Below, piece by piece: positions 16,869 to 24,785 of a stretch of DNA of 64,000 nt. Every line of letters begins with the position of its first letter. Position 1 is the first letter of the stretch. Location of the stretch: assembly GCF_041928815.1 (NCBI RefSeq), contig NZ_JBHFEI010000002.1, forward strand, positions 124,001 to 188,000. The letters are read 5' to 3'. Made by a program: the position numbers and the translations under genes. The notes below the pieces were generated by a model that was not told the DNA's origin, made no database searches, and worked only from the letters and a program-made list of their open reading frames with translations. The stretch comes from JBHFEI01 sp041928815 (lineage in GTDB: Bacteria; Pseudomonadota; Alphaproteobacteria; Rhizobiales; Rhizobiaceae).

Positions 16869-17288
16869 ATGAAGCGGGTTCTGGGCGCGATGCTGGCGGG
16901 CGTTCTTGCGACGGCGGGTGCGGCAGCACAGGAGACGGCAGCGACGCTCTCGGTCGAGCTCAACGCCCTGGCGTCTTCCGCCGCCGGCTGCAAGCTGACA
17001 TTCCTGGCGGAAAACGGCCTTGATCGGTCGCTCGACAAGGTTTCCTTCGAGTTCGTCTTTTTCGATCTGCAGGGGCGGGTCGAGAGGATGGCCGTGCTCG
17101 ATTTCCGCGATCTGCCGGCCGGCAAGCAGAAGGTGCGCCAGTTCGATGTTTCGGGAACGAAATGCGAGGGGCTGAAGGGGCTGCTGATCAACGATACCCC
17201 GGTCTGCGCCGGCGAGGGCGTGGACACGTCCGCCTGCATGAAGGCCTTAAAGACGGGCTCGAAGGCCGGCGCCGAACTGAAGGGTTGA
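16869..17288 (+). CDS. periplasmic protein of unknown function, upstream of tonB
   Basis: A 139-aa secreted protein with a signal peptide MKRVLGAMLAGVLATAGAAA-Q and four Cys in the mature part (AAGCKL, TKCEGL, TPVCAG, TSACMK), consistent with two disulfides in the periplasm. The ATG at 16869 is chosen because GGAG lies 6 nt upstream; ATG 16863 and GTG 16854 are in frame. It lies 19 nt before tonB and shares the IRO-box promoter, so a role in TonB-linked iron uptake is plausible. I do not recognise a named family. Confidence 0.7.
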   Translation: MKRVLGAMLAGVLATAGAAAQETAATLSVELNALASSAAGCKLTFLAENGLDRSLDKVSFEFVFFDLQGRVERMAVLDFRDLPAGKQKVRQFDVSGTKCEGLKGLLINDTPVCAGEGVDTSACMKALKTGSKAGAELKG

Positions 17289-17307
17289 CGGCCACGGAGG
17301 GCCGGCC

Positions 17308-18303
17308 ATGACATTCAGAACCGCGATCAAATGGACGGCGGCCATCGTCCTGTCGCTGGGCGTCCATGTCGCCGCCGCGAGCCTTCTGCGGCCCGCTCCG
17401 CCTTCCGTCGAGATCGCCGGCGGCGAGGCGATGGAGGTTGCCCTGCTCGGTTCCGCCTTTGAGGAGACGCTGCAGACCGGCGCCGTCAGCGACGTGATCG
17501 CTCCCGCCGTCGAGCCTGTCGAGGAGACCCCGCCCGTCGAGACGGCGACGCTGCCGCCGAGCGAGGCGATCCAGCCGATGGACGCCGCCGAGATCCCGCC
17601 CGAAGCGGCGGTCTCCCCGGTTCCGGCCGAGACTATGAGCGAGATCGCGCCGCAAGACGCCGTTCCGCCGCAGGCGGCGGACGTGATCCTGCCGGCCGAA
17701 GAGATGCCGCCCGTCCTGGCGGAGGAGCCTGAGGTCGTCGCGTCTTTGCCGCCGCAGGCGGTGGTGGTGCCGACGCCGAAGCCGGAGGAGATCGCTCCGG
17801 TCGAGCCGGTGCGCGAGATCCGGCCGGCGCGCGAGGCCAAGACGGAAAAGCCCAAGAAGAAAGTGGCGGAAAAGCCTGCCCGCCGGAAGCCGGCGCAGAC
17901 GGGCGAGGACGGTGCTTCGGCCGCCAGCCAGCGAAAGGGTGCCGCCGACGGACAGGTGACCGGCAGTGCCGCCGCCTCGGGCCGGACGGGCAGCAAGCGG
18001 CGCGACGCCGGCAATGCGGTCGTATCGAATTACAACGGCAAGGTCCGTTCAAAGGTCAACCGCGCCTTCCGTTATCCGACCGCCGCGCGGCGGGAAGGGC
18101 ATCAGGGAACCGTGCAGGTCCAGTTTACGCTCGCGGCAAGCGGAGCGATCCTCAATGCCCGCGTCGTCAAGAGCGCTGGCTCCGCCATCCTCGATCAGGC
18201 GGCGGTGGACACGGTGCAGCGCGCGGCACCTTTTCCCCGGTTCCCCGACGGGGTCGGTCGCGACCGCTGGGTCTTCACCATTCCCATGGTTTACAAGTTC
18301 TAG
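17308..18303 (+). CDS. tonB: energy-transducing protein TonB
   Basis: A 331-aa TonB: one N-terminal membrane anchor (AAIVLSLGVHVAAASLL), a long Pro/Glu/Ala-rich periplasm-spanning stretch (about residues 60-200) with Lys-rich patches, and a C-terminal TonB domain (YPTAARREGHQGTVQVQFTLA ... RFPDGVGRDRWVFTIPMVYKF). It couples the ExbBD proton gradient to outer-membrane siderophore/haem receptors; exbBD are not in the window. ACGGAGG lies 7 nt before the start. Confidence 0.9.
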   Translation: MTFRTAIKWTAAIVLSLGVHVAAASLLRPAPPSVEIAGGEAMEVALLGSAFEETLQTGAVSDVIAPAVEPVEETPPVETATLPPSEAIQPMDAAEIPPEAAVSPVPAETMSEIAPQDAVPPQAADVILPAEEMPPVLAEEPEVVASLPPQAVVVPTPKPEEIAPVEPVREIRPAREAKTEKPKKKVAEKPARRKPAQTGEDGASAASQRKGAADGQVTGSAAASGRTGSKRRDAGNAVVSNYNGKVRSKVNRAFRYPTAARREGHQGTVQVQFTLAASGAILNARVVKSAGSAILDQAAVDTVQRAAPFPRFPDGVGRDRWVFTIPMVYKF

Positions 18304-18463
18304 CGCAGGCCCGGCGATCGCCGCATTGTCGCAGGTTCAATGCGCGGTTCTTGCAGATTTTCCGCGCGGAGGCACTCTCGTCCTGGCTGGAAACGCTCCC
18401 GCTTCACGCCTGCCCGGTCTTCGGATCTTTACCCTTACGGCGCGGTCGCCGCCCCTATGCCCG

Positions 18464-18480
18464 CCTCCGCGTAGCGGAGG
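18464..18480 (+). other. short perfect hairpin after tonB
   Basis: CCTCCGC (18464-18470) and GCGGAGG (18474-18480) around a 3-nt loop, in the 337-nt gap between tonB and the DUF2325 gene. It lacks a U-tract. It may mark the tonB 3' end. The remainder of this gap holds only the AT-rich promoter region described next. Confidence 0.35.
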
Positions 18481-18503
18481 CCTCCGATCTCCACCATAAA
18501 ATA

Positions 18504-18518
18504 TGATCAAAAAACTCA
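18504..18518 (+). promoter_or_regulatory. IRO-like iron box upstream of the DUF2325 gene
   Basis: TGA-N9-TCA (TGA 18504-18506, TCA 18516-18518) inside a strikingly AT-rich stretch (about 18494-18552) that also holds direct repeats CATGTTTATA and CATGTTTTATA. This is the second IRO-like site near tonB and suggests the DUF2325 gene is in the same iron regulon. Confidence 0.45.
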
Positions 18519-18640
18519 TGTTTATACTTTACTCTTTTTATCATGTTTTATAGGGTCCCGTCATGGCGAAGCACGAGGCTTCGCGCCGGGGTGCAGCATG
18601 CAGGCCCGAGCGTCACGACGATGATCGAGAGGGCGGCCGC

Positions 18641-19072
18641 ATGGGGGACAAGCAGCGCAGGAAAACCGGGCGGGGCGCGCCAGGCCCTTCGGGCGGCGGA
18701 TCCGGAGCGGAGGCCGCTTCCGAGGGCGTGCGCGTCCGCAGTTTCCTCTATGTCGGCGGGCGCGATTGCCAGGTCGCCCATCTGCGCCAGATCGCCTCGG
18801 CCTTCGGCGCAGAGCTCATCCATCACGATGGCGGCCTGCGCGAGGCGGTGTCGCGCATCGACCGGGTGCTTCCTTCGGTCGACTGCGTCTTCTGCCCGAT
18901 CGACTGTATCAGCCACGATGCCTGCATGCGCGTGAAGAGCGGCTGCAAGAAGTGGGGCAAGGCCTTCGTGCCGCTGCGCAACGGCAGCAAGTCGAGCCTC
19001 GAGCGCGCCCTGCAGGACATGAATGGCCAGCCGGTGCCCGACGGGCGCCCCTCCCGATCGGTCGAACGATGA
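18641..19072 (+). CDS. DUF2325 domain protein
   Basis: A 143-aa protein. After a basic, low-complexity N-terminus, residues about 25-125 match the DUF2325 pattern: LYVGGRDCQVAHLRQIASAF, then a Cys-rich DCVFCPIDCISHDACMRVKSGCKKWGK and VPLRNGS. The clustered cysteines suggest metal or redox binding; no function is established that I can cite. ATG 18641 has a GAGAGGG site; an in-frame ATG at 18563 would add 26 residues but has no ribosome-binding site. Confidence 0.7.
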   Translation: MGDKQRRKTGRGAPGPSGGGSGAEAASEGVRVRSFLYVGGRDCQVAHLRQIASAFGAELIHHDGGLREAVSRIDRVLPSVDCVFCPIDCISHDACMRVKSGCKKWGKAFVPLRNGSKSSLERALQDMNGQPVPDGRPSRSVER

Positions 19073-19263
19073 AAACGCAGTCACCCGCCATGCTCACATG
19101 CTCCGTTTTCACGGCCTCTTCCGACGCTGAAGCGATCCCGCTCCGGCAGGAACACGTCGGAAAGTGCCGATCCTCCCTTCGGCCGGCACGCGCCGGTCGG
19201 CCCCTGCATCCCATGCGCGCGCCGGCGGCACGGGCCGCCGCCCGCTCGTCCGAGTGGAGTTGA

Positions 19264-19530
19264 ATGGCCATGGACGACAGGCGCCCGGATTCCTTCACGA
19301 TGATCGGCCTGCACAAGCTCGCCAGCCAGTTCGGCGACGGGCTCGTGCCCGAGCTTTACGAGCTTCTCGCCGCCCGTGCGCAGAGGCCGCCGAACGTCAC
19401 GGACTTCCCCGTCGAGGAGACGCGACCGCCGCTTTCGCCGTCGCCGGTTGCGGGCGCGCCGGGGCGCGACAATGTGATACGTTTTCCCCCTAGCGACGGG
19501 TGCCGCGCCCGTCGGCGCGAGAGGGCGTGA
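19264..19530 (+). CDS. small protein of unknown function
   Basis: An 88-aa frame downstream of the DUF2325 gene. The N-terminal half is a plausible helical domain (TMIGLHKLASQFGDGLVPELYELLAARAQ), and the C-terminus contains DNVIRFP, a tail seen in many small alphaproteobacterial proteins. GGAG lies 4 nt before ATG 19264 and 10 nt before ATG 19270, so the start is uncertain. No function can be suggested. Confidence 0.45.
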   Translation: MAMDDRRPDSFTMIGLHKLASQFGDGLVPELYELLAARAQRPPNVTDFPVEETRPPLSPSPVAGAPGRDNVIRFPPSDGCRARRRERA

Positions 19531-19566
19531 GACTTTCACCCGCGCAACAAGACGAGAGACGAGCCG

Positions 19567-19935
19567 GTGAACGCGCCGGATCGCATCGAGGTGCTACCCG
19601 TCCTGCCGTCGCTCGATCTCGACGAAACGCTTGCCTTCTGCCGTGACAGGCTTGGGTTTTGCCGAACGGGTCCATCCCGACGAAGGCTGCCTGATCCTGC
19701 GCCGTCCCGGGATCGATCTGCACTTTCTACGACTGCGGATCGCACGCGCTGCGAGACCACGTCCGTCCATCTCCGCGGCGGCGGCATCGCCGCGCTCCAT
19801 GCCGAGGTCGGGCAGCGTGGTCCGGCGCCTTTGGCGGCCATCAGCCTGAAGCCGTGGACCATGGAGGAATTCCATGTCCACGATCCGCATGGAAACCTCC
19901 TGCGCTTCGGGCCTATTCCCGCTGCGTCCGCCTGA
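19567..19935 (+). pseudogene. VOC/bleomycin-resistance-type protein broken by three frameshifts
   Basis: The protein can be read only by changing frame three times. Frame 1 gives VLPSLDLDETLAFCRDRLGF; then frame 2 gives AERVHPDEGCLILRRPGIDLHF; then frame 3 gives FYDCGSHALRDH; then frame 1 again gives TSVHLRGGGIAALHAEV ... EFHVHDPHGNLLRFGPI. Joined, this is a complete small VOC (glyoxalase/bleomycin-resistance) protein. The breaks fall at GGGTTTT (19654-19660), CACTTTC (19721-19727) and near 19757-19762. The first two look like single-T insertions in T runs and the last like a 2-nt loss, so sequencing error is an alternative to true decay. Confidence 0.7.
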
Positions 19936-19940
19936 TCCGG

Positions 19941-20309
19941 TCAGGCGTCGTCGCCGAGCCGGAAGGCGCCGAGCGCGATCGCCAGCCATCCCGCCATCAT
20001 CGTGAGGCCGAAGATCGGCGCGGCCATCGGGAAGAGGCCGTGGCCGGTCATGTGCCGGAGCGTCAGGTCGGCGGCGAAGCCGGCGGTGCCGAAGGCGAGC
20101 AGCAGGGCGGCGATGGCGGCGGTCGGGATCCGCCGCCAGCCGGCGACGAGGGCGAGCAGCGCCGGCGCATGCGCCAGGCACATGGCCGAGGCGCCGCCGA
20201 GCAGGCGCGGATCGGCGCCGTGCGAGGCGGCGGCGGCGCTTGCCACGCCGTAAAGCCCCATCACCCCCGCGACCAGCACCACCGTCGCGCGTACGGAAAA
20301 CGCCCTCAT
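19941..20309 (-). CDS. DUF423 family membrane protein
   Basis: A 122-aa protein with four hydrophobic helices and the DUF423 (YgdD-like) pattern: an N-terminal helix, GVASAAAASHGADPRLLGGA, and a C-terminal GLTMMAGWLAIALGAFRLG. The function of the family is unknown. The start at 20309 is 1 nt downstream of the truncated haemoglobin stop, so the two genes are translationally coupled. Confidence 0.75.
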   Translation of the reverse strand: MRAFSVRATVVLVAGVMGLYGVASAAAASHGADPRLLGGASAMCLAHAPALLALVAGWRRIPTAAIAALLLAFGTAGFAADLTLRHMTGHGLFPMAAPIFGLTMMAGWLAIALGAFRLGDDA

Positions 20310-20310
20310 C

Positions 20311-20706
20311 TCAGTCGTCCCTGTTCTGCATGTGGAAGGCAAGCCGCGTCACCGGCTCGAGAATGACCTGCCGCACCTCGGCGCCGGGCACGGTCTCCGT
20401 CAGCGCGCGGGTGAAGCACAGCAGCCATTCGTCGCGCTCGGCCGCGCCGATCGAGGCGCCGAAGTGCCGGCGCCGGAGCATCGGATGGCCGCGCTTGCTG
20501 GTGTAGAGCGGCGGCCCGCCAAGCCAGCCCGTCAGGTACTCGTAGAAGGTCTCCTCGCTTTTCGACAGGTCCGCCGGATGCAGTGCCCGGCATCGCGCCG
20601 CCTCGGGAAGCGTGTCCATCAGCTGGTAGAAGCGACGGGTGAGCGCGCGCACAGCGGCCTCGCCGCCGACGGCCTCGTAAAGCGTGATGGTCCCGGCGTC
20701 GCTCAT
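20311..20706 (-). CDS. group II truncated haemoglobin
   Basis: A 131-aa 2-on-2 globin of the TrHbO/group II type. Visible are the B-helix Tyr in RRFYQLMD (Tyr27, B10), the proximal His81 in MLRRRHFGAS, and the group II Trp94 at G8 (RDEWLLCF). It binds haem and O2/NO in the cytoplasm and is usually linked to nitrosative or oxidative protection. It is the first gene of a two-gene unit with DUF423. Confidence 0.88.
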   Translation of the reverse strand: MSDAGTITLYEAVGGEAAVRALTRRFYQLMDTLPEAARCRALHPADLSKSEETFYEYLTGWLGGPPLYTSKRGHPMLRRRHFGASIGAAERDEWLLCFTRALTETVPGAEVRQVILEPVTRLAFHMQNRDD

Positions 20707-20804
20707 CGGTGTCTCCTTCCGCCCGGTTCTACCGCCGGGAATGCCTGCGCCTCAACGGCTTTCCGCGGGTCAGGAGCGGTTGCGGCGATTCATCGCGCGC
20801 CTGC

Positions 20805-20822
20805 TTGACAAACCGTCCGGTT
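20805..20822 (+). promoter_or_regulatory. promoter and operator of the TetR-SMR operon
   Basis: TTGACA (20805-20810) is directly followed by the palindrome AACCGTCCGGTT (20811-20822), about 20 bp before the TetR start. Operators of the ACCGNNCGGT type in the spacer are typical of autoregulated TetR genes. Confidence 0.6.
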
Positions 20823-20839
20823 GGTATGTTTATGGTGGC

Positions 20840-21427
20840 ATGTCCGACGCCCATCGCCGCCCGAAGAAGCCGCAACAGGTCCGCCGCAAGCTTTTGGCGG
20901 CGGCGGCCGATCTCTGCGCCGTCGAAGGTCCCGCGGCATTGACGCTCGATGCCGTCTCGAAGGCGGTCGGCGTCTCCAAAGGCGGGCTGCTGCACCATTT
21001 CCCCGGTCGCGACGCGCTGATCGATGCCCTGTTCGAGGATCTCGTCGGCCGGTTCGATACGGCGATCGAGGCGGCTATCGCGGCCGATCCGGTGGCGGAG
21101 GGGCGCTTCACCCGCGCCTATGTCGCCTGCAGCCTCGACCTCGGCCTCTCCGCCGAGGGCGAGGGCTGGCGCGGCCTCACCGCCGCGATCCTCGGTGTCC
21201 CCTCCTTGCGCGCCCGCTGGCACGACTGGGTGGCGGCGAAGGCGGAGCGGTTTGGCGCGACCGACGGCGCCCCGCGCCATCAGCTCGCCCGCTTTGCCGC
21301 CGACGGCGTCTGGCTCGCCGATCTGCTCGGAAGCCACGATCTCGACGCCGCCACCCGCGCCGCGATCCGCGTCGAACTGGCGGCGCTCGCGGCACCCGCT
21401 CCTCCTGCCTCCGGAACCCGGCCATGA
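20840..21427 (+). CDS. TetR-family transcriptional repressor
   Basis: A 195-aa protein with the TetR N-terminal domain (RRKLLAAAADLCAVEGPAAL, helix-turn-helix VSKAVGVSKGGLLHHFPGRD, about residues 12-60) and a helical ligand-binding domain. Its stop overlaps the start of the downstream efflux gene (ATGA), so it most likely represses its own operon and responds to the efflux substrate. Confidence 0.85.
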   Translation: MSDAHRRPKKPQQVRRKLLAAAADLCAVEGPAALTLDAVSKAVGVSKGGLLHHFPGRDALIDALFEDLVGRFDTAIEAAIAADPVAEGRFTRAYVACSLDLGLSAEGEGWRGLTAAILGVPSLRARWHDWVAAKAERFGATDGAPRHQLARFAADGVWLADLLGSHDLDAATRAAIRVELAALAAPAPPASGTRP

Positions 21428-21765
21428 ACCCCGTCATGCTCTATTCGCTGCTGGTGCTTGCCATCGTCTTCGAGGTGCTCGGCACCTCGGCGATGCAGGC
21501 CGCGCAGCATTTCACACGGCTCGTGCCGACGCTCGCGATGGTCGTCTGCTACGCGGTCGCCTTCTATTTCCTCTCCTCGACGCTGCGCTACATTCCGGTC
21601 GGCATCGCCTATGCGATCTGGAGCGGGCTCGGCATCGTGCTGATCTCTCTCGTCGGTTTCCTCGTCTTCGGCCAGACGCTCGATCTCGCGGCCGTCATCG
21701 GCCTCGCGCTGATCATTGCCGGCGTGATGGTGCTGAACCTTTTCTCGAAATCGACGTTTCACTGA
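21424..21765 (+). CDS. small multidrug resistance (EmrE/Qac-type) efflux protein
   Basis: A 113-aa protein with four transmembrane helices. The essential Glu is at position 17 (VFEVLGTSAMQ) and the helix 3 motif YAIWSGLGIVLIS matches EmrE-like proton/cation antiporters rather than the guanidinium-type Gdx. It exports quaternary ammonium or other lipophilic cations. It is translationally coupled to the TetR repressor by a 4-bp overlap. Confidence 0.88.
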   Translation: MNPVMLYSLLVLAIVFEVLGTSAMQAAQHFTRLVPTLAMVVCYAVAFYFLSSTLRYIPVGIAYAIWSGLGIVLISLVGFLVFGQTLDLAAVIGLALIIAGVMVLNLFSKSTFH

Positions 21766-21809
21766 TGGCACGGGCGGCGGCCCTCTTGCCGAATCGCAGA
21801 CGTGGCCAT

Positions 21810-21843
21810 AAGGAAAAATTGAAAGCGGTTTCAATTTTTCCTT
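21810..21843 (+). promoter_or_regulatory. long perfect inverted repeat containing a LacI-type operator
   Basis: A 15-bp arm AAGGAAAAATTGAAA (21810-21824), 4-nt centre GCGG, and the complementary arm TTTCAATTTTTCCTT (21829-21843). The core TGAAAGCGGTTTCA has the central CG of LacI-family operators. It lies 50 bp before thuA, whose neighbour is a LacI regulator. The hairpin could also end the efflux transcript, as the second arm is T-rich; one sequence may serve both. Confidence 0.6.
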
Positions 21844-21892
21844 CCTGTCACGGCGGCGAACGTCGTTTGTATCCTTCGAGCGGAGCGCGATC

Positions 21893-22678
21893 ATGGCCAT
21901 ACGCACCATCGTCTGGGGCGAGAACATCCACGAGCAGACCAACGACATCGTGCGCGGCCTCTACCCGCGCGGCATGCACACGACGATCGCCGAGGCGGTC
22001 AACGCCGATGCCGCGATCTCGGCGACGACGGCGACGCTGCAGGAACCCGAGCACGGGCTTTCCGCCGAGCGTCTTGCCGGGACCGATGTCCTGCTCTGGT
22101 GGGGCCACAAGGATCACGGCGCCGTGTCGGACGATATCGTCGAGCGGGTGGCGCGCCGGGTCTGGGAAGGCATGGGGCTGATCGTCCTGCATTCCGGTCA
22201 TTTCTCCAAGCCGTTCAAGCGGCTGATGGGCACCCCTTGCGCGCTGAAATGGCGCGAGGCCGGCGAGCGCGAGCGCCTCTGGGTGATCAATCCGCGCCAT
22301 CCGATCGCCGAAGGCCTCGAGGACAATTTCGTCCTCGAGAACGAGGAGATGTATGGCGAGCAGTTCTCGGTGCCGGAGCCGCTCGAGACCGTCTTCATCT
22401 CGTGGTTTGCCGGCGGAGAGGTGTTTCGCTCCGGCATGACCTGGAGGCGCGGCGCCGGCAACATCTTCTATTTTCGCCCCGGCCACGAGACCTATCCGAC
22501 CTACCACGACGCCACCGTGCAGAAGGTGCTGCGCAACGCGGTGAAATGGGCCTACAATCCGCAAGGCACCTATGCCGCGATCCACGACGCGCCCAACGTG
22601 CCGGTCGAACGCGCGCTGGAGCCGATCGAGGAGCGGGGACCGCGGCTGCACCAAGCGGGCGAGGCGGGGTATCGCTGA
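21893..22678 (+). CDS. thuA: ThuA-family protein (trehalose/disaccharide utilisation)
   Basis: A 261-aa protein of the ThuA-like glutamine-amidotransferase fold: LWWGHKDHGAV, GLIVLHSGHFSKPFK, GNIFYFRPGHETYPTYHD and VLRNAVKWA are typical. In Sinorhizobium ThuA and ThuB act together on trehalose and related disaccharides, giving 3-keto sugars. GGAG lies 7 nt before the start. The stop overlaps the next gene (TGATG), so they are co-translated. No thuEFGK-type transporter lies beside it. Confidence 0.82.
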   Translation: MAIRTIVWGENIHEQTNDIVRGLYPRGMHTTIAEAVNADAAISATTATLQEPEHGLSAERLAGTDVLLWWGHKDHGAVSDDIVERVARRVWEGMGLIVLHSGHFSKPFKRLMGTPCALKWREAGERERLWVINPRHPIAEGLEDNFVLENEEMYGEQFSVPEPLETVFISWFAGGEVFRSGMTWRRGAGNIFYFRPGHETYPTYHDATVQKVLRNAVKWAYNPQGTYAAIHDAPNVPVERALEPIEERGPRLHQAGEAGYR

Positions 22679-23721
22679 TGCGTCTTCTCGTGCTCGGCAC
22701 CGGGGGCATGGCGAACGCCCATGCCCATGCCTTCGCGGCGATCGAGGGCGTAGACCTGGTCGGCGCCGTCGATGTCGATCCCACCCGCGCCAGGGCCTTT
22801 GCCGAGCGCCACGCGATTCCGGAGACCTTCTCGACGCTCGACGACGCGATCGCCTGGGGCGACTTCGACGCTGCGACCAATGTCACGCCGGACCGCGTCC
22901 ATCACGCGACGACGCTGGCGCTGATCGCCGCCGGAAAGCATGTGCTCTGCGAGAAGCCGCTGGCGGAGAACTTTCCGAAGGCGGCCGAGATGGCGGAAGC
23001 CGCGGAACGTTCCGGGCTGACGACGATGGTCAACCTGACCTACCGGAATGTCGCGCCCCTGCAGCGGGCGCGCGCCATGGTCGAGGCCGGCGAGATCGGC
23101 ACGGTACGCCACATCGAGGCCTCCTACCTGCAGAGCTGGCTGATCTCGCGCGCCTGGGGCGACTGGGCGACGGAATCGCAATGGCTCTGGCGCCTGTCGA
23201 CCAAGCACGGCTCGAACGGCGTGCTCGGCGATGTCGGCATCCACATTCTCGATTTCGCGAGCTATGCGACGGCGAGCGACGTGCGCACCATCTTCGCGCG
23301 GCTGAAGACCTTCGACAAGGCGCCGGAAAACCGGATCGGCGAATACGACCTCGACGCCAATGACAGCTTCGCAATGACCGCCGAGTTCGACAATGGCGCG
23401 ATGGGCGTGATCCATGCCAGTCGCTGGGCGACGGGCCACCTTAACGAACTCCGCCTCCGGCTGCACGGCGACAAGGGCGCGCTCGACCTTCGCCACACGC
23501 CCGACGGATCCTGGCTCAGCGGCTGCCTCGGCAGCGATGTCGAAACCGCGGTCTGGCGCGAGATCGATGCCGGGACGGTGCCGACCAACTACCAGCGTTT
23601 CGCCGCCGCCGTCGCCGCGGGCGAACAGGTCGATCCCGGCTTCCGGCATGCGGCCAACCTGCAGAAGGTGCTCGACCTCGCGGTGGTGACGGAGCGCGAC
23701 CGGCGGGAACTGACCGTCTGA
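22678..23721 (+). CDS. GFO/IDH/MocA-family oxidoreductase (ThuB-like)
   Basis: A 347-aa NAD(P)-dependent dehydrogenase. The Rossmann motif is VLGTGGMANAHAHAF, the catalytic Lys is in the EKPL motif (VLCEKPLAENFPKA), and the C-terminal beta-sheet domain contains GDVGIHILDFASYAT. Adjacent to and overlapping thuA, it takes the position of thuB, which oxidises disaccharides at C3. The assignment to ThuB function is by context. Confidence 0.8.
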   Translation: MRLLVLGTGGMANAHAHAFAAIEGVDLVGAVDVDPTRARAFAERHAIPETFSTLDDAIAWGDFDAATNVTPDRVHHATTLALIAAGKHVLCEKPLAENFPKAAEMAEAAERSGLTTMVNLTYRNVAPLQRARAMVEAGEIGTVRHIEASYLQSWLISRAWGDWATESQWLWRLSTKHGSNGVLGDVGIHILDFASYATASDVRTIFARLKTFDKAPENRIGEYDLDANDSFAMTAEFDNGAMGVIHASRWATGHLNELRLRLHGDKGALDLRHTPDGSWLSGCLGSDVETAVWREIDAGTVPTNYQRFAAAVAAGEQVDPGFRHAANLQKVLDLAVVTERDRRELTV

Positions 23722-23749
23722 TCCGCGTTGCCTTTTCCATGCTGTCTTT

Positions 23750-24766
23750 TCAGCGGGGGCAGGCAGCGGTCGAATGGCGCATCACCAGCTCGACGGGCCA
23801 AACCTCCCTGAGCGTGTGACCGTCGCCGCCCTGGACGAGGTCGAGGATCAGGTCGCCGATGCGCGCGCCGGCCGCGCGGATCGGCGAGCGCGTCGTCGAC
23901 AGCGTCGGCACCAGGTTTTCCGGGCTGAGATAGGGAAAGACGTCGTCATGGGCGATCAGGGAGATGTCGTCGCCGACCCTCAGGCCGGCGATGCGGATCG
24001 CCCGCATCGCGCCGAGCGCCGACATCATCGATCCCGCCAGCACGGCGGTCGGCGGGTCGTCGAGGTCGAGGAAGCCCTGCATCAGCCGGAATCCCATCTC
24101 GTCCGTGAACTCGCCGTTGCCGCAGAGCTGCGGATCGAGCGCGATCTCCCGCTCCGTCAGCACATCGACATAGCCTTCCAGCCGGTGCTCGGCGAAGGTC
24201 CTGCCGCGCACGCCGTTGATGAAGCCGATGCGGCGATGGCCGAGATCGGCGAGAAGGCCGGTCGCCTGCCGGATCGCGCCGGCATTGTCGATGTCGAGCC
24301 AGCCATGCCGGCCCTCGGCCGTGGCGCGGCCGTGGATGACGAACGGAAGGCCGAGCTCCTCCAGCAGCGGGATGCGCGGATCCTCGACCACGGGCGAATG
24401 GAGCACGATGCCGTCGACGCGCTTGCTCGCCGCCAGCCGGCGATAGGCGGCGAATTCCGCCTCGGCCGAGCCGACCGTGACGACGAGCATGTCGATCTCG
24501 TCCCTTTGCAGCCGCGTTCCGAGGCCGCCCATGAATTCGCTCGTATGCGGGCCGAATTCTGTGTCGCCCTTGAAGACGATGCCGATCGCCCCGACGCGGC
24601 CGGTCGCAAGCCCGAGCGCGCTGGTGTTCGGCCGGTAGCCGTAGAGGGCCGCCGCCTTCAGCACGCGTTCGCGCGTTGCGGCCTTGACTTCGGGATAGCC
24701 GCTCAGCGCCCGGCTGACCGTCGTGGGGGAAAGGCCGAGCCGGGCGGCGAACTGCTTGAGGTTCAT
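23750..24766 (-). CDS. LacI-family transcriptional regulator
   Basis: A 338-aa repressor: N-terminal LacI helix-turn-helix (MNLKQFAARLGLSPTTVSRAL, then the hinge GYRPNTSA, residues 1-55) and a periplasmic-binding-protein-like sugar-sensing domain. It converges on the thuA operon, and a LacI-type palindrome lies before thuA, so it probably represses that operon. The effector is unknown but is likely a disaccharide. Confidence 0.85.
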   Translation of the reverse strand: MNLKQFAARLGLSPTTVSRALSGYPEVKAATRERVLKAAALYGYRPNTSALGLATGRVGAIGIVFKGDTEFGPHTSEFMGGLGTRLQRDEIDMLVVTVGSAEAEFAAYRRLAASKRVDGIVLHSPVVEDPRIPLLEELGLPFVIHGRATAEGRHGWLDIDNAGAIRQATGLLADLGHRRIGFINGVRGRTFAEHRLEGYVDVLTEREIALDPQLCGNGEFTDEMGFRLMQGFLDLDDPPTAVLAGSMMSALGAMRAIRIAGLRVGDDISLIAHDDVFPYLSPENLVPTLSTTRSPIRAAGARIGDLILDLVQGGDGHTLREVWPVELVMRHSTAACPR

Positions 24767-24785
24767 CGCCGCCCTCCCGCCTTGG

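Noticed and set aside
22099..22678. A single fused thuA-thuB frame extending upstream of 22678
   Set aside because: The upstream part of that frame is a shadow of thuA; the overlapping TGATG and a clean Rossmann start define thuB separately.
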